Positions 37,512-46,851 of a DNA stretch of 64,000 nucleotides are shown in pieces (the first letter of the stretch is position 1; each line of letters opens with the position of its first letter). The notes beneath the pieces were generated by a model. It saw only the letters and a list, made by a program, of their open reading frames with translations, had not been told where the DNA came from and searched no databases. Source of the DNA: Chromatiales bacterium (GTDB lineage Bacteria > Pseudomonadota > Gammaproteobacteria > UBA6429 > Thiohalophilaceae); NCBI GenBank assembly GCA_026984045.1, contig JALSSV010000013.1:1-64000 (forward strand), read 5' to 3'. Both the position numbers and the translations under genes were made by a program.

Positions 37512-39809
37512 TTATTCGTTGACGGCCTCCGCAGGCGCCTCGACCTGTTCGCTGTAACCGCATTCCTTGCGCGGGCAGACCTTCTCGGTGCCGTTGCGCT
37601 TGGTGGTCTTGAGGGTCAGCATGGGCCAGCCGCACTCGGGGCAGGGCTCGTCCAGCGGCGGGTTCCACACCGCATAGCGGCAGTCGGGATAGCGCGAGCA
37701 GGAATAGAAGATCTTGCCGCGCCGCGACTTGCGCTTGAGCATCTGCCCCTCGTGGCACTCGGGACAGGCCACGCCGGTGTCCTCGGGCTTTTCCAGCGGC
37801 TCGATGTGCTTGCACTCGGGGTAGCCCGAACAGCCGATGAACTTGCCGTAACGGCCCTGGCGAATGATCAGATCCTTGCCGCACTCAGGGCACTTGCGGT
37901 CTTCGATCACTTCCGGCTCGGCGTTGGCGTCCTCACCGAGGTTGCGGGTGTAGTCGCACTCGGGATAGTTGTCGCAGCCGATGAAGCGCCCGCGCCGGCC
38001 CAGCCGGATCGACAGCGGGCCGCCGCACTTGGGACAGGTCTCGTCGAGCTTCTCGCGGGTCACGTCCTTGCGATCCACGTTCTTGTCCTTGTCCGCGACC
38101 AGATCCTTGAACGGCTGCCAGAATTCGCGCAGGGTCGGCACCCATTCCTTCTCCCCGCGGGCGATGGCGTCCAGATCGTCCTCCAGGTGAGCGGTGAAGT
38201 CGTAGTCCACGTACTTCGGAAAGTGCTCGGTGAGGAACTTGTTGACGATTCGCCCCACGTCGGTGGGCACGAAGCGCTTCTTGTCCATGGTCACGTATTC
38301 CCGTGACTGCAGGGTGGAGATGATCGAGGCATAGGTGGAGGGCCGGCCGATGCCATATTCCTCCAGCGCCTTGACCAGACTCGCTTCCGTGTAGCGCGGC
38401 GGCGGCTCGGTGAAGTGCTGCTCGGTGACCAGGCGCAGGAGCCTCACCACGTCGCCTTCCTCGAGCGGCGGCAGCAGACGATCCTTGTCGTCCCGGGCCT
38501 TGCCTTCGTCGGCGCTCTCCTGGTACACGGCCATGAAGCCGGGCGAGACCAGGGTGGAGCCGGTGGCGCGAAACACGTTGCCCTCGCCGGCCTGCAGATC
38601 CACCGCCACCGTATCCATGGTGGCGTGGATCATCTGGCAGGCGACGGTGCGCTTCCAGATGAGTTCGTAGAGGCGGAACTGGTCGCGGCTCAGGTGCGAC
38701 TTGATGGCCTCGGGTTCGTGGCGCACGGAGGTGGGCCGGATGGCCTCGTGAGCCTCCTGGGCGTTCTTCGACTTGGTCTTGTAGATGCGCGGCTTGAGCG
38801 GCAGGTTGTCGGGCCCGTATTTTTCCTTGATGTAATCGCGCAGCTCGTCCAGGGCCTCGTTGGCCAGGTTCACCGAGTCGGTCCGCATGTAGGTGATGAG
38901 GCCCACCGTCTCGCCGCCGATGTCGATGCCCTCGTAGAGCTGCTGGGCGATGCTCATGGTCTTCTTGGCGGTGAAGCCCAGCTTGCGCGAAGCCTCCTGC
39001 TGCAGGGTGGAGGTGGTGAAGGGCGCGGTCGGATTGCGCTTGCGCTTCTTCTTCTCCACCCTGGCCACCACCAGCTTGCCGTCGGCGGCATCCCCCAGGG
39101 CCTTTTCGGCATCCTTCGCCTTGCGTTCGTTGTCGAGGGTGAACTGGCTGACCTTCTTGCCCTTGAGCTGGGTGAGCTTGGCGGTGAAGGCCTGCTCGTG
39201 GGCTTCGGCCTCGGCCTCGATGGTCCAGTATTCGCGCGGCTTGAACTTCTCGATCTCCTCCTCGCGCTCGACGATCAGGCGCAGGGCCGGGCTCTGCACG
39301 CGACCGGCCGACAGGCCGCGGCGGATCTTCTTCCACAGCAGCGGCGAGAGATTGAAACCCACCAGGTAGTCGAGTGCGCGGCGGGCGAGCTGGGCGTGGA
39401 TCAGATCCTCGGACAGCTCGCGCGGATGGGCCACGGCCTCGTTGACCGCGCGCTTGGTGATCTCGTTGAAGGCCACCCGCCCTACCTGCTTGCCGTCGAG
39501 CAGGCCGCGATCCCTGAGGATCTCGTACAGGTGCCAGGAGATGGCCTCGCCCTCGCGGTCCGGGTCCGTCGCCAGATACAGGGCGTCGGCCTTCTTCAGC
39601 GCCTTGGCGATGGCATCCACGTGTTTTTCGTTCTTGTCGATGAGCCGGTACTTCATGGCGAAGTCGTGCTCCGGATCCACCGCGCCCTCCTTGGGCAGCA
39701 GATCGCGCACGTGACCATACGAGGCGAGGACGTTGAAGTCCCTGCCCAGGTACTTCTTGATGGTCTTGGCTTTCGCCGGCGACTCAACGATGACCAGATT
39801 CTTTGCCAT
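37512..39809 (-). CDS. topA: DNA topoisomerase I
   Basis: 765 residues. Type IA enzyme that relaxes negative supercoils. The Toprim domain opens LVIVESPAKAKTIKKYLG and has LATDPDREGEAISWHL; the catalytic Tyr lies in GLITYMRTDSVN. The C-terminus carries four zinc ribbons: CPKC/CDNYPEC, CPEC/CSGYPEC, CPEC/CSRYPDC and CPEC/CPRKEC. It is shorter than E. coli TopA (865), which has extra C-terminal ribbon domains. Downstream of dprA and smg on the same strand; in E. coli the equivalent position holds only a topA-like zinc-finger gene. Confidence 0.97.
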   Translation of the reverse strand: MAKNLVIVESPAKAKTIKKYLGRDFNVLASYGHVRDLLPKEGAVDPEHDFAMKYRLIDKNEKHVDAIAKALKKADALYLATDPDREGEAISWHLYEILRDRGLLDGKQVGRVAFNEITKRAVNEAVAHPRELSEDLIHAQLARRALDYLVGFNLSPLLWKKIRRGLSAGRVQSPALRLIVEREEEIEKFKPREYWTIEAEAEAHEQAFTAKLTQLKGKKVSQFTLDNERKAKDAEKALGDAADGKLVVARVEKKKRKRNPTAPFTTSTLQQEASRKLGFTAKKTMSIAQQLYEGIDIGGETVGLITYMRTDSVNLANEALDELRDYIKEKYGPDNLPLKPRIYKTKSKNAQEAHEAIRPTSVRHEPEAIKSHLSRDQFRLYELIWKRTVACQMIHATMDTVAVDLQAGEGNVFRATGSTLVSPGFMAVYQESADEGKARDDKDRLLPPLEEGDVVRLLRLVTEQHFTEPPPRYTEASLVKALEEYGIGRPSTYASIISTLQSREYVTMDKKRFVPTDVGRIVNKFLTEHFPKYVDYDFTAHLEDDLDAIARGEKEWVPTLREFWQPFKDLVADKDKNVDRKDVTREKLDETCPKCGGPLSIRLGRRGRFIGCDNYPECDYTRNLGEDANAEPEVIEDRKCPECGKDLIIRQGRYGKFIGCSGYPECKHIEPLEKPEDTGVACPECHEGQMLKRKSRRGKIFYSCSRYPDCRYAVWNPPLDEPCPECGWPMLTLKTTKRNGTEKVCPRKECGYSEQVEAPAEAVNE

Positions 39810-39896
39810 TTATCGTGTCTGCAAATTCAATGTGCCAGAAATGCGTGTGCCCGCAAGACTGCGGGCACGGAGGATGGCGGACGGGCTGATGGCCCG

Positions 39897-40376
39897 TCAA
39901 TGTACGATGACGGGCGTCTCGTCATACACCAGATCCTCCATCCAGGCGTAGGCGCCCTCGCGCCCCGGCTGGTTGAACAGCACCATGAGGATCACCCACT
40001 TGAGCTGTTCCAGATCGATCTCCTCGGCGTCCAGGGCCATGATGCGGTCGATCACCATCTCGCGGGTCAGGTGATCGAGCACCCCGGCCTGTTCCAGGAA
40101 CAGGATGAAGCCGCGGCACTGGCGGTCCAGCTTCTCCTGTTCGGCGGCCGTGTACAGGCGCAGGGACGCGGCGTTGACCGGGGCCAGCCCGGCCTGACGC
40201 TCCTGCAGGTTGGCCAGGCCCTCGAGCCAGTCGAAGGCCTTGCTGATCTCCACCGCCTGGAACCCGGCTTCCTGCAGCTCGACGCGCAGCGATTCCTCGT
40301 CGGTATCGATTTCGATCTCGTCGTTCATGTAGTTTTCGAACAGGTACATCAGTACGTCGAGCACGTTTTCTTTCAT
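39897..40376 (-). CDS. smg: Smg family protein (DUF494)
   Basis: 159 residues, acidic, starting MKENVLDVLMYLFENYM. The pattern of a short conserved N-terminus, a Glu/Asp-rich linker and a C-terminal LEQLKWVILMVLFNQPGRE is DUF494/Smg. Its biochemical role is unknown to me; it is a constant neighbour of dprA. The ATG overlaps the dprA stop as TGATG, so the two are translationally coupled. Cytoplasmic. Confidence 0.9.
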   Translation of the reverse strand: MKENVLDVLMYLFENYMNDEIEIDTDEESLRVELQEAGFQAVEISKAFDWLEGLANLQERQAGLAPVNAASLRLYTAAEQEKLDRQCRGFILFLEQAGVLDHLTREMVIDRIMALDAEEIDLEQLKWVILMVLFNQPGREGAYAWMEDLVYDETPVIVH

Positions 40377-41500
40377 CAATCGGTTCCTGGCCTGTGGCGG
40401 ATGCGGCAATAATGCCCACTGGACGTGGAGGCAATCAAGCCCTGCAATTCCAGTACCAAGAGCATGGAGCAAACGGCATCGGTCGTCAATCCGCTGCGTT
40501 CGACCACCGTGTCGACGGCCGTCGGCGCATCGCCGATACTGGCCAGGACGCGTTCGTACTCCGGGTCCGGTTCCCAGTCTGAGACCGCCTCCGGGGCCGA
40601 TGGTTCCTCGTCCGGCAGGGGAGCGGCGAACCCGCCCAGCTCCTCGAAGATGTCGCCGGCGGTCTCCACCAGCTTGGCGCCCTGACGGATCAGCGCGTTG
40701 CAGCCCCGCGCCTGGGGATTGTGGATGGAGCCGGGCACCGCGAAGACCTCCCGGCCCTGTTCCGCCGCGAATCGGGCGGTGATCAGGGAGCCGGAGCGCA
40801 GCGCCGCCTCGATCACCAGCACCCCGAGCGAGAGGCCGGCGATGATCCGGTTGCGGCGTGGGAAATTGCCGGGGCTGGGCGAGGTTCCAAGCGGAAATTC
40901 GCTGACGATCGCCCCATTTTCGGCGATTTTGTGCGCAAGTTCCCGGTGCCTCGCCGGATAGATCCGATCCGGGCCGGTGCCGGAGACGGCCACCGTGAGT
41001 CCTCCCGCCGCCAGCGCCCCCTGGTGGGCCGCACCATCCACGCCCAGCGCCAGCCCGGAAGTGATCACCAGCCCGTTGCCGGCCAGGTGGCGGGCGAATT
41101 CGCGCGCGGTCTCCCGCCCGGCGGGGGTGGGATTGCGGCTGCCCACCATGGCGAGCTGCTTGCGCCCGAGCACCTCCGGCTCGCCGATCACGTACAAGAG
41201 CGGCGGCGGGTCGGGGATGTCCCGCAACAGGGCGGGATAGGCCGGATCGTCGAGACTCAGCAGGTGGTTGCCGGGCCGGGCCTGCCATTCCAGGGCCGCC
41301 TCCACGGGTTCGGGATCGGGCCGGCGCAGGAAATCCACCGCCGCGTCATCCAGTCCCGCCTCCCGCAGGGCCTGCCGATCGGCTTCGAGCACCGCCTGCG
41401 GCCCGCCAAAGCGCTCCCGCAGGCGGCGCACGGCCACCGGCCCCACGCCGGGGGCCAGGCTCAGGATCAGCCAGGGATGCAGTCGATCAGCGGATTCCAA
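40376..41500 (-). CDS. dprA: DNA-processing protein DprA (Smf)
   Basis: 374 residues. Loads RecA on incoming single-stranded DNA in natural transformation. An N-terminal helix-hairpin-helix-like region, the Rossmann-like core with VGSRNPTPAGRETAREFA and TSGLALGVDGAAHQGAL, GPDRIYPARHRELA and a C-terminal winged-helix domain (TVVERSGLTTDAVCSMLL). Cytoplasmic. It begins the dprA-smg-topA run and is separated from the LysM gene by a 491-bp repeat-filled gap. Confidence 0.95.
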   Translation of the reverse strand: MESADRLHPWLILSLAPGVGPVAVRRLRERFGGPQAVLEADRQALREAGLDDAAVDFLRRPDPEPVEAALEWQARPGNHLLSLDDPAYPALLRDIPDPPPLLYVIGEPEVLGRKQLAMVGSRNPTPAGRETAREFARHLAGNGLVITSGLALGVDGAAHQGALAAGGLTVAVSGTGPDRIYPARHRELAHKIAENGAIVSEFPLGTSPSPGNFPRRNRIIAGLSLGVLVIEAALRSGSLITARFAAEQGREVFAVPGSIHNPQARGCNALIRQGAKLVETAGDIFEELGGFAAPLPDEEPSAPEAVSDWEPDPEYERVLASIGDAPTAVDTVVERSGLTTDAVCSMLLVLELQGLIASTSSGHYCRIRHRPGTD

Positions 41501-41582
41501 GGGCCACTTCCATGGGCTTCTTTCATGGGGTAGGCGGGGATTCTAGCATTGATGGGGGAACGGCTGCGGCGGAACACACCGC

Positions 41583-41605
41583 GCAGGAGCGGCGCAAGCC
41601 GCGAC
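41583..41605 (+). repeat. REP element, family ii
   Basis: Plus-strand copy followed by CATGCAGGGACGAGTGACGAG, the flank also seen after the REP at 15557. It pairs with the minus-strand REP at 41924-41948. Confidence 0.75.
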
Positions 41606-41649
41606 CATGCAGGGACGAGTGACGAGGACCACGGGCCGAGCCCTTGCAG

Positions 41650-41705
41650 GTCGGCCTTCAGGCCGACGTGTCGGGCTAATACCCAAGGGGCACGCCGAGC
41701 CCGAC
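41650..41705. repeat. two dyads of REP family iii
   Basis: GTCGGCC-TTCA-GGCCGAC (41650-41667) is a perfect 7-bp stem, and GTCGGGCT (41670-41677) pairs with AGCCCGAC (41698-41705). Both resemble the GTAGGTCGGGC repeat at 29047-29068. Confidence 0.55.
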
Positions 41706-41736
41706 CTATCGTGCCGATTTTTTTGCAACGATCAGG

Positions 41737-41907
41737 TTAACAGGCTGTTGAAAAACGCCGTTGTTCGACAGCCTGTGCGCGATGCAGGGAGGCATCGCCA
41801 TTTTCAATGACGACAAGTCATCGAAAATGGGAGGGAACGGGAAACCGCGTTTTTCGTTCCCGGGTTTTGAAAAAGCCCAAGGATGGGCTTTTTCAACGGC
41901 CTGTTAA
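41737..41907. mobile_element. 171-bp MITE-like element
   Basis: The ends TTAACAGGCTGTTGAAAAA (41737-41755) and TTTTTCAACGGCCTGTTAA (41889-41907) are 18/19 inverted repeats. The interior has a hairpin CAGGCTGT/ACAGCCTG (41741-41748 with 41768-41775) and a strong GAAAAAGCCCA/TGGGCTTTTTC stem near 41870-41893. It encodes no protein. No clear target duplication is visible outside the ends, unless TTAA itself is the target. Confidence 0.7.
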
Positions 41908-41923
41908 GCTCGGCCCTGTTCCT

Positions 41924-41948
41924 GTCGCGGCGAGGGCGCCGCTCCTAC
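41924..41948 (-). repeat. REP element, family i
   Basis: Perfect 25-bp minus-strand copy preceded by CTCGGCCCTGTTCCT, which matches the flank of the copy at 15683-15707 (CTTGGCCCTGTTCTT). Confidence 0.8.
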
Positions 41949-41991
41949 AGGGGGCTGGCGGGTCCTGTCCCCGGCTCCCCGCGACCCTCCA

Positions 41992-43164
41992 TCAGGGGTT
42001 GACCACGTAATCGCCCACGTGCAGGGCCCGTTCGGCCTTCATGATCAGGCCGTAGCTGACCTTGTCATAGGTGCGGAAGACCATCAGGATCCCGGCCCGT
42101 TCCGAAGGCAACTGGACCATTTCATGGTGGTGGGAGTAGGGATCGCGCACCTTGGCCCCCTTCTGGCTCACGGCCAGCACGTTGCCGGGCTTGATGCCGT
42201 TGCGTTTGCCGACGTTCAGCACCACCACGTTGTACTGGCCGATCTGGGAGACGCCGTTGAACACGGCGATGATTCGGCCCCGCACGAGGCGGTCGGGGGG
42301 ATAGGGGAAGAAGTTGAACTGCAGGGCCTCCTTCTCGCTCGGCAACAGGAAGTAACCGTCGAGCACCTCGCCCTTGGCGTTGCTCAGCACCAGGGTGGCC
42401 GGATCACCGAGCCGGGTCACCCGCCCCTGGGCCACGGTCACCACCTCGTGGCCGAGCACCTCGCCGGTGTCGGGATCGGTATAGGTGGTGCCGGGCTTGA
42501 CCACGTCATAGACGGGGATGGTCCGGCTGGAGACGTTCTTCGCATACACGGTGTTGCCGGTGGCGGAGATCAGATGCCCACCCAGGCTGGAGACGATGTA
42601 GGGCGCCCGATCCAGCTCGTCCTTGCTCACCACGCGCGGCGAGTAGAGGAAGGGTTCGAGCAGACTGCGCGGAATCACCTCGATGGCCTTGTCCAGCGGC
42701 TCTACCCGCACGTGCGGCCTGAGCTTGACGGTCTCGATGCCCTTGGGCGGAGCGATGCCGCCGACCCCCTCGAGGGTCAGGTAGGGCTTGCCTTCCACCC
42801 AGTGCAGGCGGATCACGTCACCGGGGTAGATGAGATGGGGGTTGCGGATCTCCGGATTGACGTGCCAGATCTCGGGCCACTGCCAGGGATTCTTGAGAAA
42901 GCGGGCGGCGATGTCCCAGAGGGTGTCGCCCTTCTTGACCACGTAACGGTCGGGCACCGTGTCGTTGACCTTCACCTCCGGCTTGGGAGCGGGGGGCGGC
43001 GGAGGCGCGGGTTCCGGTTGCGGCTCGGCCTGCTGCACCGGCGTCGGTTCGGGGGCGGGCGGCGGCGCCTTGGGAGCGCTGGCGCAGGCGGCCAGGAGGA
43101 CGGTCAGGGATAGAATCGGCAGGAAGCGTGTCAAAGCAGGACCGGAAGGTTTATTATTTGGCAT
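41992..43164 (-). CDS. LysM-domain lipoprotein
   Basis: 390 residues. The leader ends LTVLLAACASAP, a lipobox with Cys near 27, followed by a Pro/Glu/Lys-rich linker (about 30-70). One LysM domain follows: RYVVKKGDTLWDIAARFLKN through NPHLIYPGDVIRLHW (peptidoglycan binding). The C-terminal half of about 250 residues has no domain name that I can give but includes SSRTIPVYDVVKPG and GQYNVVVLNVGKRNGIKPGN, suggesting beta-rich folds. This gene lies between dprA and def in many gammaproteobacteria. It is divergent from def and was probably once next to dprA before the repeats entered. Confidence 0.88.
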   Translation of the reverse strand: MPNNKPSGPALTRFLPILSLTVLLAACASAPKAPPPAPEPTPVQQAEPQPEPAPPPPPAPKPEVKVNDTVPDRYVVKKGDTLWDIAARFLKNPWQWPEIWHVNPEIRNPHLIYPGDVIRLHWVEGKPYLTLEGVGGIAPPKGIETVKLRPHVRVEPLDKAIEVIPRSLLEPFLYSPRVVSKDELDRAPYIVSSLGGHLISATGNTVYAKNVSSRTIPVYDVVKPGTTYTDPDTGEVLGHEVVTVAQGRVTRLGDPATLVLSNAKGEVLDGYFLLPSEKEALQFNFFPYPPDRLVRGRIIAVFNGVSQIGQYNVVVLNVGKRNGIKPGNVLAVSQKGAKVRDPYSHHHEMVQLPSERAGILMVFRTYDKVSYGLIMKAERALHVGDYVVNP

Positions 43165-43309
43165 GGGTCATCCTGTTACAGGGCCGGTTTGTCGAGTGTA
43201 GACGCTGAGTCCGCAGACCTCAAATCCGGGCAGCGCGGTCATCCTGTAGATTTATCATGATGTTAGCAGCTTTTTTTACTCTTGTACTGGAAGTATAGCG
43301 CGAAATCGT

Positions 43310-43816
43310 ATGGCGAAACTGAATATTTTGCACTGGCCGGACGACCGGCTGCGGATCCGGGCCGCGCCGATCGACAACGTGGACGGGCGCATCGCCACCA
43401 TGGTGGACGACATGCTCGAGACCATGTACGCCGCCCCCGGCATCGGCCTGGCCGCCACCCAGGTGGACTTCCACCAGCGGCTGATCGTGATCGACACCTC
43501 GGAGGAGAAGAACCGGCCCCTGGTGCTGATCAATCCGGAGATCGTCGAGTCGGAAGGCGAACAGGCCATCGACGAGGGCTGCCTGTCGGTGCCCGGCATC
43601 TACGAGCCGGTGAAACGGGCGCAGCACGTCCTCGTGCGCGCCATCGACCGGGAAGGCAACCCCTTCGAGATCGAGGCCGAGGATCTGCTGGCCGTGTGCA
43701 TCCAGCACGAGATGGATCACCTCGAGGGCAAGCTGTTCGTCGACTACCTCTCCCAGCTCAAGCGCCAGCGGATCCGCAAGAAACTGCAGAAACAGCAGAA
43801 GCTGGCCGCCGGCTGA
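43310..43816 (+). CDS. def: peptide deformylase
   Basis: 168 residues. Removes the formyl group from the N-terminal methionine of new proteins. The three motifs are [16 protein letters not shown] and [11 protein letters not shown], which give the metal ligands (one Cys, two His) and the catalytic Glu. Cytoplasmic, ribosome-associated. The next gene, fmt, starts 7 bp after the stop, the usual def-fmt operon. Confidence 0.97.
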   Translation: MAKLNILHWPDDRLRIRAAPIDNVDGRIATMVDDMLETMYAAPGIGLAATQVDFHQRLIVIDTSEEKNRPLVLINPEIVESEGEQAIDEGCLSVPGIYEPVKRAQHVLVRAIDREGNPFEIEAEDLLAVCIQHEMDHLEGKLFVDYLSQLKRQRIRKKLQKQQKLAAG

Positions 43817-43823
43817 GCCCGCC

Positions 43824-44783
43824 GTGAGCGATCCGAGACGCCCCTCCGCCCTGCGGGTGGCCTTCGCCGGCACACCCGACTTCGCCGCGGCCGCCCTGGC
43901 CGCGCTGCTGACCAGCCCTCACGAAATCGTGGGGGTCTGGACCCAGCCAGACCGCCCCGCCGGGCGTGGCCGCAGGCTGCGTCCCAGCCCGGTCAAGCAG
44001 CTCGCCCTCGCGCATGAGATCCCCGTTCACCAGCCCGAGAGCCTGCGCGATCCGCAGGCGGTAGCCGAACTGGCCCGCCTGGAACCCGATGTGCTGGTGG
44101 TCGCCGCCTACGGCCTGCTGCTGCCCCCGGCGGTGCTCGAGATCCCGCGGCGGGGCTGCCTCAACATCCACGCCTCGCTGCTGCCCCGCTGGCGCGGCGC
44201 GGCGCCCATCCAGCGTGCCATCCTCGCCGGCGACACCGAGTCGGGCGTGACCATCATGCAGATGGACGAGGGGCTGGACACGGGCGACATGCTGCTGAAG
44301 AGGGCCGTGCCCATCGGCCCGCGCGAGACGGGGGGCAGCCTGCACGACAGGCTGGCGACCCTGGGCGCCGAGGCCATCGTGGAAGCCCTGGCCGATCCGG
44401 ACAGGCTCGTTCCCGAGCCCCAGGACGAGGCGCAGGCGACCTACGCGGAAAAACTGCGCAAGGAAGAGGCGGCCATCGACTGGTCGAAACCGGCCACGGA
44501 AATCGACCGGCAGATCCGCGCCTTCAATCCCTGGCCGGTCGCCCAGACCAGGCTGGATGGCGGGGTTCTGCGGATCTGGGCCGCCGAGCCCCTGGACGAA
44601 CCCGCCGCCGACGCGCCCGGCACCGTCACCGCCGTCTCCCGCGACGGCATCGACGTGGCCACCGGCGAAGGCAGCCTGCGCCTGTTGCGCCTGCAACCGG
44701 CCAATGCCAGGGCGATGAGCGTACAGGATTTGCTCAACGGCCGGCCGGATCTGATTCGGGAAGGAACGAAGCTGGGGAACTAG
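43824..44783 (+). CDS. fmt: methionyl-tRNA formyltransferase
   Basis: 319 residues with a GTG start at 43824 inside the def-fmt operon. Formylates initiator Met-tRNA. Motifs: [38 protein letters not shown] (folate and substrate site, read as two parts [12 protein letters not shown] and AAPIQRAI) and [11 protein letters not shown], with the C-terminal OB-fold-like domain. Its stop overlaps the BON gene stop in a CTAG palindrome on the opposite strand. Confidence 0.97.
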   Translation: MSDPRRPSALRVAFAGTPDFAAAALAALLTSPHEIVGVWTQPDRPAGRGRRLRPSPVKQLALAHEIPVHQPESLRDPQAVAELARLEPDVLVVAAYGLLLPPAVLEIPRRGCLNIHASLLPRWRGAAPIQRAILAGDTESGVTIMQMDEGLDTGDMLLKRAVPIGPRETGGSLHDRLATLGAEAIVEALADPDRLVPEPQDEAQATYAEKLRKEEAAIDWSKPATEIDRQIRAFNPWPVAQTRLDGGVLRIWAAEPLDEPAADAPGTVTAVSRDGIDVATGEGSLRLLRLQPANARAMSVQDLLNGRPDLIREGTKLGN

Positions 44784-45514
44784 CCCGGATCCACCGGCAC
44801 CAGATCGTTGATCACGTCACGCACCCCGTCGATGTACCAGGCATCGCATTCGGCGAGGAATTTCTGCTTGCCGGTGGGGATGCCGCCGCTGAGGGTAATC
44901 ACGGCCGCCTTGCAGGTGAGGGTCACGTCCGCCGTGTCCACGGCGTGATCCTTCTCCAGGGCCAGTTCCACGGCATCGAGGATCTCGCCGTCGTTGTCCT
45001 CCTCCGGCGGCACCACTTCGAGATGGTTGGCCACGTCCTGGCTGCCGGCCACCCACCAGGCCAGCAGGCCGGCCAGGCGCCGGTGGCCGAGGCTGCCCAC
45101 CTGGCCGCCGAGAATCACCCGGCCCGGCGCTTCCACGGAAACGAGGATCTCGCCAGCCGCCTCGGCCGGGTCCCGAACGATCTCCCGTTCGTCCTTCTTG
45201 TTGATGGCGAGGATCCGGTAGTTGCACAGGGCCGGCTCCTCGATCAGGGCGTCGCGCACGTGCTGCAGGATCTCGTCGATCCCCATGGCGCCGGCCGGCT
45301 CGACGAGCAGCGCGTCGATCACCTCCCGCACCCCGGACACCGCCTGGGCGGCCAGCACGGCCCGCCGCTTGGCGGCGATGTTCTCCACCGTGCCGCTCAG
45401 GCTCACCACGTCGCCCTCGGCGTGGATCCCGACGGGATAACGGTGCAGGTTGACCCGCTCTTCCACTTCCAGGGCCGCCTGCACCCGTTTTTCCAGTTCC
45501 CGGTTCTCGCTCAT
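44780..45514 (-). CDS. triple BON-domain protein, cytoplasmic
   Basis: 244 residues from ATG 45514 with a GCGAGGAC ribosome site. Three BON-like repeats of about 65 residues each can be read: one with [20 protein letters not shown] and [11 protein letters not shown], one with [17 protein letters not shown], and one with [19 protein letters not shown] and [13 protein letters not shown] domains usually sit in the envelope and bind membranes, but no signal peptide is visible here. Function unknown. Its stop overlaps the stop of fmt. Confidence 0.8.
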   Translation of the reverse strand: MSENRELEKRVQAALEVEERVNLHRYPVGIHAEGDVVSLSGTVENIAAKRRAVLAAQAVSGVREVIDALLVEPAGAMGIDEILQHVRDALIEEPALCNYRILAINKKDEREIVRDPAEAAGEILVSVEAPGRVILGGQVGSLGHRRLAGLLAWWVAGSQDVANHLEVVPPEEDNDGEILDAVELALEKDHAVDTADVTLTCKAAVITLSGGIPTGKQKFLAECDAWYIDGVRDVINDLVPVDPG

Positions 45515-45790
45515 CGGTGATCGTCCTCGCGTGGTTTTGTGGGTTGGCTTGACTGAGTGTATGGGGGAGGGGGGAAGGCCGATCAAGGGGGAGAAGTTCA
45601 GAGACAGGAGCCAAAGGAAAAAGAGAAAAGGCGCGCGCTCGTTCAACGCCTTGTTCTCTGTATTCTCAACCGAAATTGGCCGCTCTCATCCCGTTGGCAC
45701 GGCGCGAGCCGCGATGAGTCGGGTTTTGTCAAAACGAGGGGCTTGCCGGGGTCGCCCCCTTTTCTCTTGTCTCCCTTCTCTTTCCTCTGC
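45515..45790. other. intergenic region upstream of the BON gene
   Basis: 276 bp with no gene. It holds A/G-rich runs (GGAAAAAGAGAAAAG near 45615) and a matching C/T-rich run (CCTTTTCTCTTGTCTCCC near 45760), an approximate inverted repeat related to that at 36205-36254. The BON leader is at the left end. Confidence 0.5.
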
Positions 45791-46807
45791 TCATTTGCTC
45801 TGGAACTCGAAGGCATCCGAGTAGTAGTGCTCGAGATCGAGGCCGTGCTGCGGGAAGGCCTGCTTGCCGGCCTCGACCATGGCCGGCGGGCCGGCGGCGT
45901 AGATGTCGAAACCGGACAGATCGGGGTGATCGGCGATGATGGCCTCGTGCACCAGGCCGGTCCGGCCCTGCCAGTGATCGTCGGGCGCCGGGGCGCTGAG
46001 CACCGGCACATAGGCGAGATTGGGCTGCTCGGCAGCCATCCGTTCGCACCAGTCGTGCATGTACAGGTTCTCGCGGGTGCGGGCGCCCCAGTAGAGGGTC
46101 ATGGGGCGATCCAGGCCGATGTCGATGGCGTGTTCGATCATGCCCTTGATGGGCGCGAAGCCGGTGCCGCCGGCCATGAAAATGATGTCACGTGGCGAGT
46201 CCTCGCGCAGGTAGAACTGGCCGTGGGGGCCTTCGATGCGCAGGATGTCGCCCACCTTCATCTTGTCGAAGACCTCGGTGGTGAACTCGCCGCCTTCGAT
46301 GTGGCGAATGTGCAGCTCCAGCAGATCGTCCTTCTCCGGCGCGTTGGCCAGGGAGAAGCTGCGCTTGCGACCATCCTTGAGCAGAATGTGGATGTACTGC
46401 CCGGCCAGGAACTGCAGGCGTTCGGCTTCCGGGAGCTTGAGCTTGAGCAGCATCACGTCTTCGTTGAGCCGCTGCATGACCTCGATGCGGCAAGGGAAGG
46501 TCTTGACGGTGATCTCCGCCGGCGATTCCACCTCCTTCGATTCGATCACCAGATCCGAGTCGGCCTGGGCCAGGCACAGGGCCGCCATCCCCACCGCCGC
46601 CTCCTCCTCGCTGAGGCTGGGAGGCAGTTCGCCATCGGGATAGTGGATCCGGCCCTCGACGATCTTGGCCAGGCAGGCGCCACAGGCGCCGCTGCGACAG
46701 CCGTAGGGCAGCACCACGCCCTGGCGCAGGGCGGCATCGAGAATCGATTCACCCATTTCGACGGTGAAGGTGTGACCGCTGGGCTCGACTTTGACGGAGA
46801 AACTCAT
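45791..46807 (-). CDS. 2Fe-2S ferredoxin-NAD(P)H flavin reductase
   Basis: 338 residues. N-terminal plant-type ferredoxin domain with Cys37, Cys42, Cys45 (CRSGACGAC) and Cys78 (ALCLAQ); then an FAD domain with KRSFSLAN and a nucleotide domain with MAGGTGFAPIKG. The architecture is that of phenol-hydroxylase-type and CDP-6-deoxyglucoseen reductases (AscD-like). Such genes are often annotated as the latter, but no deoxysugar genes are near. Here it is three kilobases from ubiD, a neighbour that I recall from Pseudomonas, so a role in electron supply to a monooxygenase (perhaps of ubiquinone synthesis) is an inference. Cytoplasmic. Confidence 0.85.
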   Translation of the reverse strand: MSFSVKVEPSGHTFTVEMGESILDAALRQGVVLPYGCRSGACGACLAKIVEGRIHYPDGELPPSLSEEEAAVGMAALCLAQADSDLVIESKEVESPAEITVKTFPCRIEVMQRLNEDVMLLKLKLPEAERLQFLAGQYIHILLKDGRKRSFSLANAPEKDDLLELHIRHIEGGEFTTEVFDKMKVGDILRIEGPHGQFYLREDSPRDIIFMAGGTGFAPIKGMIEHAIDIGLDRPMTLYWGARTRENLYMHDWCERMAAEQPNLAYVPVLSAPAPDDHWQGRTGLVHEAIIADHPDLSGFDIYAAGPPAMVEAGKQAFPQHGLDLEHYYSDAFEFQSK

Positions 46808-46851
46808 GAAAATACTCGGATATCGGTGACAAGCGCGGCATTATCCCCCAA

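Larger units (their letters stand above)
41501..41991. other. repeat-filled gap between dprA and the LysM gene
   Basis: 491 bp without a gene. It holds, in order, a family-ii REP (41583-41605), two family-iii dyads (41650-41705), a 171-bp element with 19-bp terminal inverted repeats (41737-41907) and a family-i REP (41924-41948). The outer REPs are inverted relative to each other, and the sequence beside each one resembles the 15557-15707 spacer. Confidence 0.8.

Noticed and set aside
43166-43247. Two GGTCATCCTGT direct repeats 71 bp apart between the LysM gene and def
   Set aside because: Only two copies and no spacer series, so not a CRISPR; could be a small operator but nothing else supports it.
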